Source: Azorinus chamasolen
Taxonomy: Eukaryota; Mollusca; Bivalvia; Cardiida; Solecurtidae
NCBI GenBank assembly: GCA_963576725.1
Contig: OY755241.1
Location: forward strand, 24,960,449-25,024,448
Length of the DNA: 64,000 nt
Direction of reading: 5' to 3'
Shown here: piece by piece, positions 59,898-64,000 of the stretch
How positions within the stretch are numbered: position 1 is the first letter of the stretch
Layout: each line of letters opens with the position of its first letter
Made by a program: the position numbers and the translations under genes
The notes under the pieces: generated by a model
The model's input: only the letters and a program-made list of their open reading frames with translations
Told to the model about the DNA's origin: nothing
Database searches by the model: none

Positions 59898-60051
59898 TAG
59901 TCAGGTGGTAGCTTGATGTAGAGTGAAAGTCATGCAGAAAGCTCCCAAAGGAGCTTTCTGCATGACTTTCACTTTACATTAAGCTGGTATGTGTCGTTAA
60001 GGTTGACACTGCTACTAATTTTAAAGTCTGGTTGAGAGGGGTGTTACTGTT
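59898..60051. mobile_element. MITE family E3, left end missing
   Basis: TCAGGTGGTAGCTTGATGTA, palindrome of GAAAGTCATGCAGAAAGCTC, end GAGAGGGGTGTTACTG. Confidence 0.7.
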
Positions 60052-60152
60052 CCACTAAATACAGATTCATTAGCATAATTATTATTTTTTGTCCGAAATT
60101 GCAAATTGCCGTAAAAGAAAACATTGAGATTTCGCTACTGATTTTGACAATA

Positions 60153-60356
60153 CAGTAAAACCTCTCTATAACGGCCACTAAATTACATCAAGTATTTTGT
60201 GTTAAAGGCAGGCGGCTCCTTAAAGCAAAGTGAAAGTAAAACAGAACGCTCCTATAGGAGCGTTCTGTTTTACTTGAACCTTGCTTTAAGCAACCACCTG
60301 CCCTAAATACCAACTAATTAACACGATTTAGTGGTCGTTATAGAGAGGTTTTACTG
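60153..60356 (+). mobile_element. MITE family E2, complete
   Basis: CAGTAAAACCTCTCTATAAC to GAGAGGTTTTACTG, TA on both sides, apex GCTCCTATAGGAGC at 60248-60261. Confidence 0.92.
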
Positions 60357-60562
60357 TATATACATGTACAATGTATACGCGGATTGTAATTGTGTTCAAT
60401 TTTGTATAAAATACTTCAAATTTAAGGAGAGATCGCTTTATTTGCATCAGTTGCTGAAAAAACTTATTGTACATTTTAAACGAAGAAATGTTACTGATTA
60501 ATGAAGAAATTATACATTACTACGATATACATGATTATATTTCTGAAGATATAATATATTAC

Positions 60563-60714
60563 AGTAAAGCCTCTCTATAACCTCTCTATTGTGTTAAAGG
60601 TAGGTGGCTGCTTAAAGCAATGTGAAAGTAAAACAGAACGCTCCTATAGGAGCGTTCTGTTTTACTTTAACCTTGTTTTAAGCAAACCACCTGTCCTAAA
60701 TACCAACTAATCAT
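60563..60714 (+). mobile_element. MITE family E2, internally deleted
   Basis: CAGTAAAGCCTCTCTATAAC, then CTCTCTATTGTGTTAAAGGT with the usual 40 bp missing; palindrome intact; right end absent. Confidence 0.8.
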
Positions 60715-60874
60715 ATTTATGAATATATAATATATTACTACGTTTGTGATGAGGTATATATTACTATACTCGATCTTATGAAGAAATTGTGTATTTCTAT
60801 ATTTATGAAAAGACTGAATGTTACAATATTTATCAAGAAAGAATAAATTACATTATTTGTAAAGAACGTATATA

Positions 60875-61079
60875 CAGTAGAACCCCGCTAATGCGACCAT
60901 TTAATAAATAAACATTTGTGTCTTTATAAGCAGGTGGTTGCTTAATGCAGGACAAAAGTAATGCAGAAAGCTCCTCTAGGAGCTTTCTGCATTACTTTTG
61001 TCCTGCATTAAGCTACCACCTGCATATAGCACCCAGAATTATACCTCTTTTAGGTGGTCGCATTAGCGGGGTTTTACTG
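60875..61079. mobile_element. MITE family E1, complete
   Basis: CAGTAGAACCCCGCTAATGC to GCGGGGTTTTACTG, TA on both sides, apex GCTCCTCTAGGAGC. Confidence 0.92.
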
Positions 61080-61479
61080 TATTATGATATTTGTGAACAC
61101 TATAATTTAGTTTGATATTGATGGTAAAGTTCTGTTTCTGTCTTAATCTGTAATGCGCTACTATGTATTATGTAAAAAATGTGTTGTATGAAACTGAATA
61201 AGTTTGCTTGATTTATTTTCTGTATACAAAATCGAAGACTGAATCATTCAGCAGTTAAGCTAGAGAATAATTCAGAGAAGTACATACAGAAGCAAATTAG
61301 GACATCTTTTTATTATTCTCTTATCGTTCACGTCTACCACAGGCATCTGTAAAACCGTCTACGAAAATTATCGGTGCGCATGCTATAAATGTATTATATT
61401 AATCGCATATACATCAAGCTTTTCAGACTTTGTTACACATCCCTGGGATGCCTATATGACTGAAATGAATTGAGTTATT

Positions 61480-61830
61480 CATTTAATACATGTATTAAGT
61501 TTGGATATAAACTGATTCCTGACGTCACACTTGCACTTCCGATTCAGATTCCGTCAGCTTCATGACCCCGTTAATATTGTGATTGACACTTGTTTGTAAC
61601 CGGAGTGAAAGTGTGAACAAAAGGGCCAAGCAAACGAACTCTAATCCTCGCGCTCATACACGGACCCGATCTCCCCCTCCCACTGTATTGTTGACTTTCA
61701 ATCATTATGCACTTATTTACTGCGCGCAATGTTTTCCCGTCAAATGTAGTTAAGCGGCCATCTGTTCTTCTGTCATGTTTCTCCGCAGTTGTCATAGCAA
61801 TGTGCGCGTTTATTCCACACTGGTCAACAA
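61480..61830. other. non-repetitive intronic block
   Basis: TTCCTGACGTCACACTTGCA, ACCGGAGTGAAAGTGTGAAC, ACACGGACCCGATCTCCCCC, TTTACTGCGCGCAATG. GC-richer than the surroundings; includes a TGACGTCA not inside a MITE. Candidate regulatory DNA only. Confidence 0.35.
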
Positions 61831-62060
61831 CAGCGGATTTCGAACTTTCATTACATCATAGGTGAATTGAAATAATAAGGAAATAAATGAGATTGATTGA
61901 AACATAATAGTTGCACAAGGCTGACAGACGTTTGTTTAACTAATCTGGACATCAATCCAACCCTTGTCATACCATGTGCATTTTGCAATTTTTCTCATCT
62001 ATCCTTTCACCTGATGGGTATTCACGTGAATTATAATAACATCTTGCTACTTATTAGCTG

Positions 62061-62272
62061 AATAACCCTTCATATTCATGAATACAATAGTTATAATTAA
62101 AAATGGAATGTGGAACATTGTAGCCATTTCAGAAAATAAAGAAGCATATCTACTAAATTCCATTAGCAAACAGAGCAGGCCCTGATCAGACGGCTCCTAT
62201 AGGAGCCGTCTGATCTGGGACTTCTCTGTTTGCAAATGCGTGAAAACACGTTTATATGAAGGAAAGGGTTAA
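62061..62272 (-). mobile_element. MITE family B, left end deleted
   Basis: TTCATATTCATGAATACAAT, hairpin with apex GCTCCTATAGGAGC at 62193-62206, TTAA at 62269. Confidence 0.82.
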
Positions 62273-62279
62273 GAAATCA

Positions 62280-62875
62280 ATATCAACAGAGAAGTTTTGG
62301 CCTTGCCAGAATTTGTCAATTCAGATGTATATAATTCCATCAGCAAAGCAAGACCTGATTCAAGCCCTACAAAGACAGTCTAATACGGATCTACTCTGTT
62401 TGTTAAAATCGTCTTTATGAGGTATTAGGCCATAGTGACACAACTGGAAATAAGTGACGTATGTCGGCCTTATAGGTGATCCCATGGTTTTAAGTTTTGC
62501 TAGTTTTTATTTCACGTGTAAGTATTTTACCCGTGTACAATGTTAACTTTAGCAACAGGAGATAGCTTGTACTAACTTCAAAGTCGTTCTTTGAAAGTGT
62601 CAACGTTAATACCTATGCCTTGCAACAGAGTAGACCCAGATCAAACAGCTCCTGTAGGAACCGTCTGAACAGTGTCTGCTCTGTTTGCTTATAGCATGAT
62701 AAAAATCTGATTTAAATACATGTAGATGTATATAAAACATATACATGTGATTCTACAGTTTCTGCCAGGGTAATAAAATCCTTTGTTCATTTTCCATTTT
62801 AAAACCATTCAGCTAATGATTATTCATGATGTCATGATGTCTTACATGAATATTCATTAGATGATGTGTTAAATG
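62280..62875. mobile_element. two MITE C copies
   Basis: A forward, hairpin-poor copy at 62280-62420 and a reversed copy at about 62608-62873 (TCATGATGTCATGATGTC, ending GATGATGTGTTAA). Confidence 0.6.
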
Positions 62876-62891
62876 TCAACTATTAAAACTA

Positions 62892-63095
62892 CAGTAAAAC
62901 CTCTCTATAACGGCCACTAAATTGTGTTAATTAGTTGGTATTTAGGGCAGGTGGCTGCTTAAAGCAAGGTGAAAGTAAAACAGAACGCTCCTATAGGAGC
63001 GTTCTGTTTTACTTTCATCTTGTTTTAAGCAGCCATCTGCCGTTAACACAAAATAATTGATGTAATTTAGTGGTCGTTGTAGAGAGGTTTTACTG
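62892..63095 (-). mobile_element. MITE family E2, complete
   Basis: CAGTAAAACCTCTCTATAAC to GAGAGGTTTTACTG, TA on both sides; the internal arms are inverted relative to the copy at 60153; apex at 62987-63000. Confidence 0.92.
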
Positions 63096-63384
63096 TACTA
63101 CAATTCTGTCGTATTGGTTTTATCTTTCTATAAAAGTAGATATAGATATCCATCTATTAGTTTATGTAACTCCGTGAATAGGCCTAATGCAGGTTAGCAT
63201 TTTGTTTTATTTAATTATCAAAGTGTTAATCAAAACGGCTGTTTGTTATTCACTTTTCTCACCAAAAATCTGAATCACGATGATTTTTCTCAACATAAAT
63301 TCTTTACCTTAATCGATAACCTTTTAGCAGTTTTCCACCTCATGCAACTCTGTTCATATTTAGCATGATTCATACGAATTAGTG

Positions 63385-63465
63385 ATCGGCTGTGTAAACA
63401 GTTTGGATCCTGATGAGATACCGAGTAACTCGGCCTCTTATGGGGCTCTAAACTGTGTGTCAACT
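63385..63465. mobile_element. MITE family D core
   Basis: GTAAACAGTTTGGATCCTGA, TGAGATACCGAGTAACTCGG, CTCTAAACTGTGTG. Confidence 0.6.
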
Positions 63466-63539
63466 TGATTTTTTCTCATTTTATACAGAATCTGAAAATA
63501 CGTTATCTTTTCAAAAGAAGGTGAATGAAAATTTGTGCA

Positions 63540-64000
63540 AACAAACTTTTACCCAGCAAACTAAATGTTAGAGCAGGAGCGGATCGATTTTACAAAAAGC
63601 CTCGACGGGCCTAGCTCCATAAAACACACTCGCTAATTGATTTACTGTGTTCTCGCAGTGCGAGTTACGGAAACACGCTTAACTTTATTTTCTCCACAAT
63701 GCCGCTTAATTGATTAATAAATTGATATATGTGTTCGTTTCCCGGCCTCGTGGATAATTCTTTTCCTCCGTAATGCCTTGAAATAAAGCAAAAATAACTA
63801 TTCTCCGTTGAGTTTACAGGAATTTGTCGCAAAGTGCGCTGCACAAACACAAAGCCCCCGACCTCCTGATCCGCGCAACTTCTTTGAATCAGCAAACGCA
63901 CGTGGACCTCTTGCTGTGTTTACAGGCTAAAATGCACGGCGGTTGCTGTGACAATGGTAATTTAGAGTCTAGATTGCGTTAGGGGCGAGGAGACAGTTTC
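63540..64000. other. non-repetitive intronic block at the right edge
   Basis: Over 400 bp without MITE sequence. AT-rich homeodomain-type sites cluster in CTTAATTGATTAATAAATTG (63706-63725); TGTTTAC (63875-63885 region, a forkhead-type core) occurs in GCTGTGTTTACAGG. Also GCCCCCGACCTCCTGATCCG. It could be enhancer DNA or lie close to an upstream Lmx1 exon. Confidence 0.4.

Larger units (their letters stand above)
54672..64000 (-). other. 5' intron of Lmx1 (inferred)
   Basis: No LIM1 pattern (C-x2-C, H-x2-C, C-x2-C) is visible in any - strand reading frame here, so the upstream exons must lie beyond the window. Contents: MITEs of families B, C, D, E, F, G and H (listed separately), the 45-bp repeat at 55683, a GT-rich tract at 59045, and non-repetitive blocks at about 57000-57860, 59300-59570, 61480-61830 and 63540-64000. 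Confidence 0.7.

Noticed and set aside
54672..64000. LIM1 exon of Lmx1 within the window
   Set aside because: I looked for CxxC / HxxC patterns on the - strand and found none with LIM spacing; the exon is probably upstream.

Overview
The window is eukaryotic, AT-rich, intron-rich and packed with repeats. Protein content and repeat style suggest a lophotrochozoan animal, most likely a bivalve mollusc; this is inference, because no species-diagnostic gene is present. It carries the 3' halves of two convergent genes. On the + strand, positions 601-22053 hold the last 13 recognisable coding exons of UBR4, a giant E3 ubiquitin ligase. They join in phase into 515 codons plus a stop. On the - strand, positions 54671-48690 hold the last four coding exons of an Lmx1-class LIM-homeodomain transcription factor (second LIM domain, homeodomain, lysine/acidic linker, conserved C-terminal tail). 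Its 5' exons lie beyond the right edge, so 54672-64000 is probably intron. I could not support any further host protein-coding gene in the roughly 26 kb between the two stop codons.

Most of the remaining DNA is short inverted-repeat elements (MITEs, foldbacks), named here by letter. TTAA group (piggyBac-like by the TTAA target and CCC-starting ends): A, ends TTAACCCATTCCCTCAT, centre a perfect hairpin of GATAAATAGAGCATTTGCTCC; B, ends TTAACCCTTTCCCTCAT and CAGGGAAAGGGTTAA; C, one end with ATGAATATTCATG and TGACGTCA-like motifs; D, centre GATGAGACGCCGAGT; H, ends TTAACCCTTCGCTTGC; J, ends TTAACCCTTTCGGCG. TA group (pogo/Tc1-like by TA duplication and CAGT ends): E1 (GCTAATGCGACC), E2 (CTCTATAACGACC) and E3 (ATTATTCGAA), plus longer Tigger-like elements. 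Foldbacks without a clear target site: F (CCAAACCCTATGTTGTGACC), G (CTGATTGGTCAGATT) and I.

Layout: 1-22053, UBR4 exons in introns full of A, B, C and E copies. In the 6.6 kb intron at 1682-8323, a hAT element with a perfect 8-bp duplication contains a B MITE and an unusual Ty3/gypsy element whose two outer ends are inverted copies of the same LTR end. 22054-48689, intergenic: MITEs, a tRNA-derived SINE, a decayed retroelement C-terminus, a 24-copy satellite made from a MITE end, and a 1.2 kb minisatellite that also abuts a MITE. 48690-64000, Lmx1 exons, introns with E2/E3 MITEs, and a few non-repetitive blocks that could be regulatory.

The strongest unexplained signals are three. First, one hairpin apex (GCTCCTATAGGAGC) is shared by element families with unrelated ends. 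Second, one mismatch inside otherwise palindromic hairpins is conserved across five families. Third, element ends repeatedly turn into tandem arrays. All coordinates were read by eye; no alignment or database search was run.
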